Assembly (NCBI RefSeq): GCF_018982965.1
Contig: NZ_JACBYP010000070.1
Coordinates: 1-42,946 of the forward strand
Length of the DNA stretch: 42,946 bases
From: Streptomyces mayonensis
GTDB lineage: Bacteria; Actinomycetota; Actinomycetes; Streptomycetales; Streptomycetaceae
Direction: 5' to 3'
Positions within the stretch are counted from its first letter, which is position 1. Each line of letters opens with the position of its first letter. Both the position numbers and the translations under genes were made by a program. The notes beneath the pieces were generated by a model. That model was not told where the DNA came from and searched no databases. It worked only from the letters and a program-made list of their open reading frames with translations. Below are positions 30,476 to 38,300 of the stretch, piece by piece.

Positions 30476-30511
30476 CGAAGGCCCCCCGGCCGGACATCCG
30501 GGAGGCCTTCG
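30476..30511 (-). terminator. Intrinsic-type terminator of terD
   Basis: CGAAGGCC (30476-30483) pairs with GGCCTTCG (30504-30511), and CCCGG / CCGGG extend the stem inside. It lies 27 bp past the terD stop. No U-run follows, as is usual in Streptomyces. Confidence 0.75.
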
Positions 30512-30537
30512 AACGGAGTGGAACTGCCGGGCGAACG

Positions 30538-31113
30538 TCAGACGTTCACGCCGAAGTCCTGGGCGATGCCGACCAGGCCCGAGGCGTAGCCCTGGCCGAC
30601 GGCGCGGAACTTCCACTCGGCGCCGTTGCGGTACAGCTCGCCGAAGACCATGGCGGTCTCGGTGGCGGCGTCCTCCGACAGGTCGTAGCGCGCGATCTCG
30701 GCGCCGCCGGCCTGGTTGACGATGCGGATGTAGGCGTTGCGCACCTGGCCGAAGTTCTGCGAGCGGTTCTCGGCGTCGTAGATCGAGACCGGGAAGACGA
30801 TCTTGTCGATGTCGGCGGGCAGGCCGGCCAGGTTGACGTTGATCGCCTCGTCGTCGCCGTCGCCCTCGCCGGTGCGGTTGTCACCGGTGTGGACGATGGT
30901 GTTGTCGGGCGTCTGCTTGTTGTTGAAGAAGATGAAGTGGGCGTCGGAGTAGACCTTGCCCTCGGGGTTGACCGCGATCGCCGAGGCGTCGAGGTCGAAG
31001 TCGGTGCCGGTGGTGGTGCGGACGTCCCAGCCGAGCCCCACGGTGACTTCGGTCAGGCCCGGAGCCTCCTTGGTGAGCGAGACGTTGCCACCCTTGGACA
31101 GGCTTACAGCCAT
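30538..31113 (-). CDS. terD: TerD-family tellurium-resistance/stress protein
   Basis: The 191-residue protein starts with ATG at 31113. It matches TerD throughout: MAVSLSKGGNVSLTKEAPGL, VGLGWDVR, FDLDASA, and the calcium-binding acidic loop GDNRTGEGDGDDE. It ends with the conserved YASGLVGIAQDFGVNV. TerD proteins bind calcium and act in general stress and development; streptomycetes carry many stand-alone copies. No other ter genes are adjacent, so tellurite resistance is not implied. The gene has its own terminator. Confidence 0.95.
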   Translation of the reverse strand: MAVSLSKGGNVSLTKEAPGLTEVTVGLGWDVRTTTGTDFDLDASAIAVNPEGKVYSDAHFIFFNNKQTPDNTIVHTGDNRTGEGDGDDEAINVNLAGLPADIDKIVFPVSIYDAENRSQNFGQVRNAYIRIVNQAGGAEIARYDLSEDAATETAMVFGELYRNGAEWKFRAVGQGYASGLVGIAQDFGVNV

Positions 31114-31325
31114 TGTTGGGAGTCCCTTCCCTCGTTTACGTACGGCAAGAAAGCTACAGCTACCTCCATGAACGCGAGAGGGGTCCGCAAGGTTCCACCT
31201 CTCTTTACTTTCTTTACCGAAGACCGGAGGGCGGTGTACAGAGGGCCGGCGGGCGGCGGAGCGGGCGGGGGAGCGGCCGGCGGGCGGGGATATTCGGGTG
31301 ACGTGGGACGCCCGGGAACGGGAAC

Positions 31326-31763
31326 ATGGACGGCATGTCCGGTCCCCATGTCATCCGCGGCTCCGTCCTCCTGCCGGAGGCCGAGCTGGTCTGGCGTTTC
31401 TCCCGCTCCTCGGGGCCCGGCGGCCAGCACGTCAACACCACCGACACCGCGGTGGAGCTGCGCTTCGACCTGGCGCGCACCGCGGCCCTGCCCGAGGTGT
31501 GGAAGCGGCGGGCGCTGGAGCGGCTGGCCGGCCGGCTGACCGACGGCGTCGTCACCGTCCGCGCCTCCGAGCACCGCTCCCAGTGGCGCAACCGCGAGGC
31601 CGCCGCCGTACGCCTCGCCGCCCTCCTGGCTGAGGCCACCGCTCCGCCGCCTAGGCCGCGCAGGCCGACCCGCATACCGCGCGGCATCAACGAGCGCCGC
31701 CTCAGGGAGAAGAAGCAGCGCTCGCAGACCAAGCGGGGGCGCTCCGCGCGGGACTGGGACTGA
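31326..31763 (+). CDS. arfB: ArfB-type peptidyl-tRNA hydrolase (GGQ protein)
   Basis: The 145-residue protein starts at ATG 31326 (ATG 31335 is possible). It carries the release-factor catalytic motif in SSGPGGQHVN followed by TAVELRF, and a basic C-terminal tail (RRLREKKQRSQTKRGRSARD) that in ArfB/YaeJ enters the empty mRNA channel of stalled ribosomes. Length fits the family. It should hydrolyse peptidyl-tRNA on ribosomes that lack a stop codon. Confidence 0.9.
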   Translation: MDGMSGPHVIRGSVLLPEAELVWRFSRSSGPGGQHVNTTDTAVELRFDLARTAALPEVWKRRALERLAGRLTDGVVTVRASEHRSQWRNREAAAVRLAALLAEATAPPPRPRRPTRIPRGINERRLREKKQRSQTKRGRSARDWD

Positions 31764-31880
31764 CCGGACGGGGACTGTTCGGACGGGGACTGGCTGGACG
31801 GGATTGACCGGACGGGACCGGCTGGACGGGATTGACCGGACGGGGACTGGCAGGACGGGGACTGATCGGACTGGCGCCGA
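31764..31880. repeat. Degenerate GGACGGGACTG-type tandem repeats
   Basis: Short units such as GGACGGGGACTGGC and GGACGGGATTGACC alternate about seven times after the arfB stop. The rest of the 264-bp gap to 32027 contains no gene I can support; frames crossing it lack family features. Confidence 0.65.
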
Positions 31881-32027
31881 CCCGGGAGGGGGTGCCGGCG
31901 GTGAGGTTCGCGGAAGTGATCGTCTTCGGGGCGGCCGCGCGGGGAGGTGTGGGGCCCTGGGCCCGGCCGGCCGACCTGGGTGCGGCGCGGGCGGACGGGC
32001 GGACGGTGCCCGCGTCGGCCCCGGTGC

Positions 32028-32627
32028 TCAGCCCAACTGCCGGTAGCGGCCGCGGAAGTACGCCAGCGGCCCCCCGTCCGCGCTCGGCAGCGCGGCGGTC
32101 AGGACGCGGCCCACGACGAGGGTGTGGTCCCCGGCGGGCACCCGCTGTTCCGTGCGGCACTCCAGGGTCGCGAGGGCACCGCCCGCCAGGGGCGCGCCGG
32201 TCGCCCCGCCGCGCACGTACGGGATGTCCGCGAACAGGAGGCGGTCGCTGACCCTGCCCTTCATCGCGAAGCGGCCCGCGATGTGCCGCTGGCTCTCGGA
32301 GAGCACGGAGACCGCCCACAGGGGCTGCTCGTCCAGCAGGTCGTCCATCCGGGACCCCTCGCGCAGGCTCACCAGGACCAGCGGCGGGTCCAGGGAGACC
32401 GACATGAAGGCGGTGGCCGTCATCCCGACGTCCTCGCCGCCCGGCGCCAGCGGGTCGTCGGGGTCCAGCGGCGGCTCCTGCGCGGTCACCAGGACCACGC
32501 CGGAGGCCAGCCGGGACATGGCCGCGCGGAATTCCTCGTTGCTCACCCCCTCAGCATGCCCGGAGACGGGCGAGGGCAAGGGGGGAGTATGGGACCCGGG
32601 TGACGTGAGAGGGGGAGTGTTCGGCAC
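32028..32627 (-). CDS. Flavin reductase-like (FMN-binding split barrel) protein
   Basis: The 199-residue protein is read from GTG 32627, because the -10-like TAGCGT (32634-32639, minus strand) ends 6 bp before it. A start at GTG 32546 (codon 28) is possible, since the first 27 residues are Pro/Ser-rich and not part of the domain. The domain shows FRAAMSRLASGVVLVTA, GMTATAFMSVSLDPPLVLVSL and GDHTLVVGRV, typical of flavin:NAD(P)H oxidoreductase components that supply reduced FMN to monooxygenases. No partner oxygenase is adjacent. Confidence 0.88.
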   Translation of the reverse strand: MPNTPPLTSPGSHTPPLPSPVSGHAEGVSNEEFRAAMSRLASGVVLVTAQEPPLDPDDPLAPGGEDVGMTATAFMSVSLDPPLVLVSLREGSRMDDLLDEQPLWAVSVLSESQRHIAGRFAMKGRVSDRLLFADIPYVRGGATGAPLAGGALATLECRTEQRVPAGDHTLVVGRVLTAALPSADGGPLAYFRGRYRQLG

Positions 32628-32633
32628 GCCGCC

Positions 32634-32639
32634 ACGCTA
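32634..32639 (-). promoter_or_regulatory. -10 element of a leaderless flavin-reductase transcript
   Basis: TAGCGT on the minus strand lies 6 bp before the GTG. The -35 position is not well matched. Confidence 0.45.
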
Positions 32640-32820
32640 ATCTCCGTGGCACCGGCCCGGCATCGGCCCCCGGTCCCAACCGGGACCTAGGACCATGGAA
32701 CGAGGGGGGCGGCGAGGGGCAGTAAGGGAGGGGAACGAGGGGTGTGCACAGGTACAAAATTTGCGTTCAGGAAACGCACAGGGAAAGCGCGGAAACAGCG
32801 CTCAATTGTTCATCTTTCGC

Positions 32821-32836
32821 TGTGACTTGAGTCACA
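32821..32836. promoter_or_regulatory. CRP-type site TGTGA-N6-TCACA upstream of cdgB
   Basis: TGTGACTTGAGTCACA is a dyad with seven-base arms and a two-base centre, and matches the CRP/FNR consensus at all ten conserved positions. Streptomyces Crp binds such sites. It is in the 367-bp gap before cdgB, 159 bp upstream of the start codon, in a locally AT-richer stretch. Confidence 0.75.
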
Positions 32837-32850
32837 AGAAGCGGTAATTG

Positions 32851-32865
32851 TTGACCCTGTGTACC
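32851..32865 (+). promoter_or_regulatory. BldD-type box upstream of cdgB
   Basis: TTGACCCTGTGTACC fits the BldD consensus NTNACNC(A/T)GNGTNAN at eight of nine fixed positions (the last A is C). cdgB of S. coelicolor is a known BldD target. The site starts 15 bp after the CRP-type site. Confidence 0.7.
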
Positions 32866-32907
32866 GAGTGGGCAGCGCGCTGTGATTCAGTGGCGGAGAA
32901 CCTGAAA

Positions 32908-32940
32908 GGCACCATCAGTACGGCAAGGGCACCATCAGTA
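32908..32940 (+). repeat. 13-bp direct repeat in the cdgB leader
   Basis: GGCACCATCAGTA occurs at 32908-32920 and 32928-32940, exactly 20 bp apart. It is between the BldD-type box and the ribosome binding site and could bind a regulator or affect the mRNA leader. Confidence 0.75.
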
Positions 32941-32994
32941 AAGGCGCCGAAGAGAACCCTTGATTCGCTGCGAGGTCTCGGGGGGAGGGCGAGC

Positions 32995-34659
32995 ATGGAG
33001 ACCGAGTCGGAGCCCTATGTCCGCCTTGCGTCCCTGCGGCAACTGCACCAGGCCATGGCCGACATGAACAAGGCCCGCAGCCTGGCCGACACCCTGCAGG
33101 CCGTCGCCGACGGCGTCGTCCAGGCCCTGGGGTACGAGCTGGCCTGCATCAACCTGGTCCGCCCCGACGGCGACCTCGTCGTCGCCGCGTTCGCCGGGAA
33201 CCAGGCCGCCGAGGCCCTGATCACCGGCCGGGCGGGCTCCCGCGAGTCCTGGGACCGGCGCCTGGCCATGGGCGAGCAGTGGGGCGACCTGATCTTCATA
33301 CCCCACACCGAGGGCTGGGTCCTCGACGACGACGACGTCCCGCAGTGGTACACCGACGGGCCCGCGCCCCGCTTCGAGGACGAGTGGCACCCCTCGGACC
33401 GCCTCTTCGCCCCGATGTACGCGCCCGGACCGCAGGGCGGCGGCAACAGCGGCGAACTGATCGGCGTCCTGTCCGTGGACCGGCCGCGCAACGGCCGCCG
33501 CCCCGGCGCCTGGGGCCGCGAGGCGCTCCAGATGTACGCCTTCCAGGCCGCCATCGCGGTCAGCAACGCCCGGCTCCGCTCCAACATGCAGCGCGCCCTG
33601 GTCCGCCTGGAGCGCGACCAGCAGGCCCTCAGGGCGAGCGAGGAGAGCTTCCGGCAGGCCTTCGAGTACGCGCCCTCCGGCATGGCCATCGCCGAGATGG
33701 GCGGCGACCAGCACGGCCGCATCCTGCGCACCAACGACGCCCTGTGCCGCCTCCTGGGCCGCCAGGCCTCCACGATGCGCCGCTACGCCTTCTCCGACCT
33801 CGTCCACCCCGAGGACATCGGCACCCTGCTGCGCACCTCCGCCGAGGGCGGCCGGGCCGAGCTGCGCCTGTGCCGCCGCGACGGCACCTACGTCTGGGTC
33901 TCGCTGCGCAACAGCGTCGTCGCCGACGCCGCCGACGGGCCCCGCTTCCTGCTCACCCACGTCGAGGACATCGAGGAACGCAAGCGCCGTGAGCTCCATC
34001 TCGCCCACCGCGCCTCCCACGACTCCCTCACCGGCCTGCCCAACAGCGCCGAGCTGCGCTCCCGCCTCGCCGCCAAGCTGTGCCAGCGGCCCCAGTCCCC
34101 GCACGCGGCCGTGGCCGACGCCATGGACGCCGCCTACGGGAACTCCGCCGTGTTCGACTCCGGCGGCCACACCTTCGACTTCGGCGCCGCCGCCGAGCCG
34201 TACGGCGGCTTCGACCACCACGTGCACGCGGTCGCCCCCGAGGACGGCCGCGACGACGGCACCAAGGGGCTCGCGGTCCTCTTCTGCGACCTGGACGGAT
34301 TCAAGTCGATCAACGACCGGTTCGGGCACAACGCCGGCGACGCCGTGCTCATCGAGGTCGCGCGGCGGCTCAGCGGCGGTGTCCGCGACGGCGACACCGT
34401 GGCCCGGCTCGGCGGCGACGAGTTCGTGATCCTCGCCAACGGGCTCGGACTGGCCGACGCCCAGGACCTCGCCGTACGGCTGCGGGGCGAGATCATCCAG
34501 CCGATCCGGGCCGAGGGCCGGGCCGTGCGCGTGGGCGCCAGTTTCGGCATCGGCTGGGCCCACTGCGGCATGACGGCGGACGAAGTCCTGAAGTCGGCCG
34601 ACGAACGGATGTACGTCGAGAAACGATCTCGTCCCAAACAGCACCGCCGAGCCGGATGA
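32995..34659 (+). CDS. cdgB: GAF-PAS-GGDEF diguanylate cyclase CdgB
   Basis: The 554-residue protein starts at ATG 32995, where GGAGGGCGAGC precedes; earlier in-frame GTG/TTG codons lack a site. Domains: GAF about 20-195, PAS/PAC about 214-330 (ESFRQAFEYAPSGMAIAEM, RDGTYVWVSLRNSV), GGDEF about 335-550. The catalytic GGDEF motif (473-477) is intact and the inhibitory I-site RxxD is RDGD (464-467) at the canonical five-residue distance. An insertion of about 55 residues (SPHAAVADAMDAAYGN to EDGRDDGTK) lies within the GGDEF domain. It makes c-di-GMP, which in Streptomyces activates BldD to hold back development; a BldD box lies upstream. Confidence 0.95.
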   Translation: METESEPYVRLASLRQLHQAMADMNKARSLADTLQAVADGVVQALGYELACINLVRPDGDLVVAAFAGNQAAEALITGRAGSRESWDRRLAMGEQWGDLIFIPHTEGWVLDDDDVPQWYTDGPAPRFEDEWHPSDRLFAPMYAPGPQGGGNSGELIGVLSVDRPRNGRRPGAWGREALQMYAFQAAIAVSNARLRSNMQRALVRLERDQQALRASEESFRQAFEYAPSGMAIAEMGGDQHGRILRTNDALCRLLGRQASTMRRYAFSDLVHPEDIGTLLRTSAEGGRAELRLCRRDGTYVWVSLRNSVVADAADGPRFLLTHVEDIEERKRRELHLAHRASHDSLTGLPNSAELRSRLAAKLCQRPQSPHAAVADAMDAAYGNSAVFDSGGHTFDFGAAAEPYGGFDHHVHAVAPEDGRDDGTKGLAVLFCDLDGFKSINDRFGHNAGDAVLIEVARRLSGGVRDGDTVARLGGDEFVILANGLGLADAQDLAVRLRGEIIQPIRAEGRAVRVGASFGIGWAHCGMTADEVLKSADERMYVEKRSRPKQHRRAG

Positions 34660-34780
34660 CCGCCAGGTCAGCGCGCTGATGCGGCCTGAGTCACCCGTTT
34701 GGGTCAGGGGAACCGGGTAGGCTCGCTCTCTCATACACCCGTATCGCACCACGCACCGCATCTGGTTAGGAGACCTAGGG

Positions 34781-35758
34781 ATGACGCCCGGCAACAACGG
34801 CGCGAGCACGCCCGAGGACGACGACCCCTTCGGCTACCTCTACGCCGACGGGCAGGCCAACGGGGCCCAGCCGCCGTCCGGTGGCTACGGCTACCCGAAC
34901 TCCGTCAACCGGGTGCGTCCCGTCGGCACACGGCAGTACGGGGCGACGCAGGGCCAGGGCGCGCAGACCGCCGCCCACGGCCAGGCCGCCCCGCCCCAGC
35001 AGGGCGCCTACGGCCAGCCGCAGGGGGCGTACGGGCAGCCGAACGCACACTACGCCGCGCCGGAGACCTTCCCCGGTGGCGGCGGTCCCGGAGCCCCGCA
35101 GCAGCCGACCGGGCACGGTGGGGGCGGCGGGCGCCGCGGCCCCAATACCAAGGGCCTGCTGATCGGCGCGGTGGCGGTCGTCGCCGCGGTGGTCATCGGC
35201 ATCGCCGTGGCCATGACGAGCAGCGGTTCCGAGGACGACGGCGGCGGCGACGAAGCGGGCGGCGGCACCGCCCCCACCCAGTCCCAGAGCACCGGCCCGA
35301 GCCCGTCTGCGAGCGACGGCGGCGAGGAGGAGAGCGCCGAGCTGCCCGCCGTCGACGCCAAGGCGCTGCGGCTGGGCGGCTCGGCCTCCCTCGCCTCCGA
35401 CATCGACGGCGCCGAGTCGGAGGGCGGCGTCTACGTCACCGGCTTCAACCAGGTCGGAGCGAAGGTCACCTGGACCGTCAACGGCGTCGAGAAGGCCGGA
35501 AGCTACCGGCTGAACGTGCGCTACGGCACCCCGGGCACCGACGCCGACGCGACCCTGGTGGTCAACGGCGAGGCGTCGTCGCGCCCGCTGAACATGAAGA
35601 ACTTCGGCGGCACGCCCGAGGGCGACTGGGAGAAGGGCTGGAAGACCACCTGGTCGAACGTGAACCTCACCGAGGGCACCAACACGATCGAGCTGGCGTG
35701 CAACGAGGGCAACAAGTGCGACCTGATCCTCGACCACCTCTCCCTGTCCACCGAGTAG
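34781..35758 (+). CDS. Membrane-anchored protein with CBM-like C-terminal domain
   Basis: The 325-residue protein starts at ATG 34781, with TAGGAGA upstream. The N-terminal ~120 residues are Gly/Pro/Gln-rich with GAYGQPQ repeats. A single membrane segment (LLIGAVAVVAAVVIGIAVAM) is at about 127-146, then an acidic, Ser/Thr-rich linker. The C-terminal ~140 residues look like a CBM6/35 galactose-binding fold (ASDIDGAESEGGVYVTGF, YRLNVRYGTPG, LTEGTNTIELAC). It should be an N-in, C-out protein binding cell-wall or extracellular sugar. A -10-like TAGGCT at 34718-34723 may drive it. It is downstream of cdgB. Confidence 0.85.
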   Translation: MTPGNNGASTPEDDDPFGYLYADGQANGAQPPSGGYGYPNSVNRVRPVGTRQYGATQGQGAQTAAHGQAAPPQQGAYGQPQGAYGQPNAHYAAPETFPGGGGPGAPQQPTGHGGGGGRRGPNTKGLLIGAVAVVAAVVIGIAVAMTSSGSEDDGGGDEAGGGTAPTQSQSTGPSPSASDGGEEESAELPAVDAKALRLGGSASLASDIDGAESEGGVYVTGFNQVGAKVTWTVNGVEKAGSYRLNVRYGTPGTDADATLVVNGEASSRPLNMKNFGGTPEGDWEKGWKTTWSNVNLTEGTNTIELACNEGNKCDLILDHLSLSTE

Positions 35759-36044
35759 CCGGTCTCGTCGCCGGGTGACCGGGCGTGGCGGCGGGTGGCC
35801 GCCGGGCTTGTCGCCGGGTGACCGGGCGGCGGGGCATCGGGTGGCGGCCGGGCTCGTCGCAGGGTGACCGGATCCGCCGTCGGGCAGCCGGACCCGCCGT
35901 CGAGTGACCGGGCTCGCCGCCGAGTAGCCGGGCCTCGCCGCCGGACAGCCGGGCCCCACCGCCGAACAGCTGCGCCCCGCCACTGAACAGCAGGCCCGGG
36001 CGGCGGGCCCGGGCCTCCGCCGTACCGGCCTCCGCCGTACCGGC
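35759..36044. repeat. 286-bp degenerate repeat block between convergent genes
   Basis: Units of about 21-24 bp such as GCCGTCGAGTGACCGGGCTC and GCCGCCGAGTAGCCGGGCCTC repeat through the gap, ending with two copies of CCTCCGCCGTACCGG. No gene is supported. The block may act as a bidirectional terminator or be neutral. Confidence 0.75.
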
Positions 36045-36977
36045 TTACGCCGCGCCGGCCTCCGCCGTCACCTCGACGCCGCGGTCGAGCAGTTCCTCGT
36101 ACGCCGCCCGGTCGAACTCGCCCGCCACCGGCGCCAGCACCGTCGCCGCCGACAGGGCCACCGCGCGGGCCAGCCGCTGCGGCCACGGCAGGTGCTCGAC
36201 CAGGCCGGAGAGCAGGCCCGCGACCGCCGAGTCGCCCGCGCCGGTCGGGTTGCCGCGCACCTGGGCCGGCGGTGCCGCGCGCCAGCGGCCCTCGGGCGTC
36301 ACCGCGAGCAGACCCTCGGGGCCCAGCGAGGCGACCACGGAACGGGCGCCACGCCGCCGGGCGGCCTGCGTGGCCCGCAGCGGCTCGTGGGAGCCGGTCA
36401 GCTCGGCCAGTTCGTCGGCGTTCGGCTTGATCAGGTCCGGGCGGGCCGCGAGCCCCCGCCGCAGCGGCTCCCCGCTCGTGTCGAGCAGTACCGGCACACC
36501 CGCGGTCCGCGCGGCACGCACCAGCCCGGCGTACGCGCCGACGGGCACGCCCGGCGGCAGGCTGCCGCACAGGGCCACGGCGTCGGCGCGGGTCAGCAGG
36601 TCCTCGTACGCCTCCTGGAAGGCGTCCCACTCGGTGGGGGAGACGGCCGGTCCCGGTTCGTTGAGCTGGGTGGTGTCGCCGGTGCGCTCGTCGACGACGG
36701 CGATCGTGCGCCGGGTCGACCCGGCCACCGGCACCAGTGCGTCGCTCACCCGGTGGACGCCGGTCAGCCCCGCGCGCACCACGTCACCGGTGGTGCCGCC
36801 CGCGAAGCCGGTGACGGCCACCTCGTGGCCGAGGGCGGCCAGTACGCGGGCCACGTTCAGGCCCTTGCCGCCGGGCCGCTCGGTCACCTCGGTGATCCGG
36901 TGCGAGGCGTGAGGTCTGAGGCCCTGGACGCGATAGGTGATGTCGAGCGCGGTGTTCAGTGTGACGGTGACGATCAC
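36045..36977 (-). CDS. PfkB-family sugar kinase (1-phosphofructokinase-like)
   Basis: The 310-residue protein starts with GTG at 36977; GGGAGG lies about 9 bp upstream. PfkB signatures are complete: MIVTVTLNTALDITYRV, the GGKGLNVARVLAALG substrate motif near residue 35, LCGSLPPGVP, and the C-terminal GNPTGAGDSAVAGLL with the catalytic Asp. This fits the 1-phosphofructokinase/tagatose-6-phosphate kinase branch. It lies 168 bp after nagA on the same strand, so it may take part in aminosugar or hexose phosphate use. The exact substrate is not settled by sequence. Confidence 0.9.
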   Translation of the reverse strand: MIVTVTLNTALDITYRVQGLRPHASHRITEVTERPGGKGLNVARVLAALGHEVAVTGFAGGTTGDVVRAGLTGVHRVSDALVPVAGSTRRTIAVVDERTGDTTQLNEPGPAVSPTEWDAFQEAYEDLLTRADAVALCGSLPPGVPVGAYAGLVRAARTAGVPVLLDTSGEPLRRGLAARPDLIKPNADELAELTGSHEPLRATQAARRRGARSVVASLGPEGLLAVTPEGRWRAAPPAQVRGNPTGAGDSAVAGLLSGLVEHLPWPQRLARAVALSAATVLAPVAGEFDRAAYEELLDRGVEVTAEAGAA

Positions 36978-37050
36978 CTGGGCCGACCTCCCCCGCTCGC
37001 CCGCGGCTGTGGTGTGTGCGTGTGCGTGTCCGTGTTCATGTGCGGAAAGG

Positions 37051-37067
37051 CGTGTTCCGCGGACACG
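37051..37067 (-). terminator. Weak hairpin between nagA and the PfkB gene
   Basis: CGTGT and ACACG flank a CCGCGG core. On the minus strand CCTTTCC follows, so it may attenuate or end the nagK-nagA transcript. A GT-rich tract (about 37011-37050) lies between it and the PfkB gene. Confidence 0.4.
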
Positions 37068-37145
37068 ATCATGCCAAATGGACGGCGGCGGGCCCAGTCC
37101 CCGGTCGGCCAGTGTGGGCCGGGCGGGGTGAAAACGGGGGACGGA

Positions 37146-38300
37146 TCAGGGCAGTTGGGGATCGACCACCCAGGTGCCCCGGCGCATCACGCCCACCAGG
37201 TCGAAGGCGTCGTCGAGGACGACGAGGTCGGCGTCCTTGCCCGCTTCCAGCGAGCCGACCCGGTCGGACAGGCCGAGCAGCCGGGCCGGGTTGGCGGAGA
37301 TCGCCGCGACGACGTCCTCGACGGGCAGCCGGTCCACCGTCACCGCCCGCTTGAAGGCGCGGTCCAGGGTGAGCGTGGAGCCCGCGATCGAGTTGCCCTC
37401 CACCAGGCGGGCGACGCCGTCCGCGACCTCGACCTCGAGCGGGCCGAGCCGGTAGCGGCCGTCGCCGAAGCCGGCCGCGTCCATCGCGTCGGTGATGAAG
37501 GCGACCCGGGCGGCGCCCGCGTGGTGGAAGGCCAGTTGCAGCGCGGCCGGGTGCAGGTGGGTGCCGTCGTTGATCAGCTCGACGGTGATCCGCTCGTCCT
37601 CCAGCAGCGCCGTGATCGGGCCGGGGGAGCGGTGGCCGAGCGGCGGCATCGCGTTGAACAGGTGCGTCGCGACGGTGGCGCCCGCGTCGACGGCCTGCAG
37701 CGTCTGCTCGTACGTCGCGTCGGTGTGCCCGACGGCCGCGATCACGCCGTGCTCGACGAGCAGCCGTACGGAGTCCAGGCCGCCCGGCAGCTCGGTCGCC
37801 AGCGTCATCATCTTCGCGTGGCCGTGCGCGGCGTCGATGAGCTTGCGGACCTCGGCCGGGTCGGGGTCGCGCAGCAGCTGCTCGTCGTGTGCGCCCTTGC
37901 GGCACGGGGAGATGAACGGCCCCTCGAAGTGGATGCCGGCGACGTCGCCCTGCTGGGCCAGCTCGGCGAGCACCCCGGCGTGCCGGGCGAGGAAGTCCAG
38001 GTCGCCGGTGACGGCGGAGGCGACCGTCGTGGTGGTGCCGTGCCGGCGGTGGGTCTCGACGCCCTTCAGGATCTCCTCGGCGGTGCCGCCGGCGAAGGAC
38101 GCGCCGCCGCCGCCGTGGTTGTGGATGTCGACGAAGCCGGGGACCACCCAGTGGCCCGACACGTCGACGACCTCGGCCTGCGGGGGCGCCGTCTGTGCGA
38201 TCCGCGTGCCGTCGACGATGACACGGCCGTCGTCGACGGTCCCGGTGGGCAGCACCACCCGGGCACCGGCCAGAACCTTGCTTGGGGCCATGGGGGCCAT
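37146..38300 (-). CDS. nagA: N-acetylglucosamine-6-phosphate deacetylase
   Basis: The 384-residue protein starts with ATG at 38300, placed 10 bp after GGAGG; a second ATG nine bases on is less well spaced. Amidohydrolase metal site: VDIHNHGGGG, GIHFEGPFISPCRKGAH with the catalytic Glu, AVGHTDA, THLFNAMPPL, and the active-site Asp in FITDAMDAAG. It converts GlcNAc-6-P to GlcN-6-P plus acetate. The ATG overlaps the TGA of nagK by one base (TGATG), so translation is coupled. It corresponds to SCO4284 as I recall, in the DasR regulon. Confidence 0.95.
   Translation of the reverse strand: MAPMAPSKVLAGARVVLPTGTVDDGRVIVDGTRIAQTAPPQAEVVDVSGHWVVPGFVDIHNHGGGGASFAGGTAEEILKGVETHRRHGTTTTVASAVTGDLDFLARHAGVLAELAQQGDVAGIHFEGPFISPCRKGAHDEQLLRDPDPAEVRKLIDAAHGHAKMMTLATELPGGLDSVRLLVEHGVIAAVGHTDATYEQTLQAVDAGATVATHLFNAMPPLGHRSPGPITALLEDERITVELINDGTHLHPAALQLAFHHAGAARVAFITDAMDAAGFGDGRYRLGPLEVEVADGVARLVEGNSIAGSTLTLDRAFKRAVTVDRLPVEDVVAAISANPARLLGLSDRVGSLEAGKDADLVVLDDAFDLVGVMRRGTWVVDPQLP

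Noticed and set aside
29081..30589. 502-codon plus-strand frame opposite the M1 peptidase
   Set aside because: It mirrors the peptidase gene, has no recognisable domain, and would run over the parS site and the terD terminator.
30538..31113. Tellurite-resistance operon
   Set aside because: A single terD with its own terminator; no terA, terB, terC or terZ nearby.
31832..32251. Plus-strand frame over the arfB-flavin reductase gap
   Set aside because: It starts in tandem repeats, runs antisense through the flavin reductase and shows no domain.
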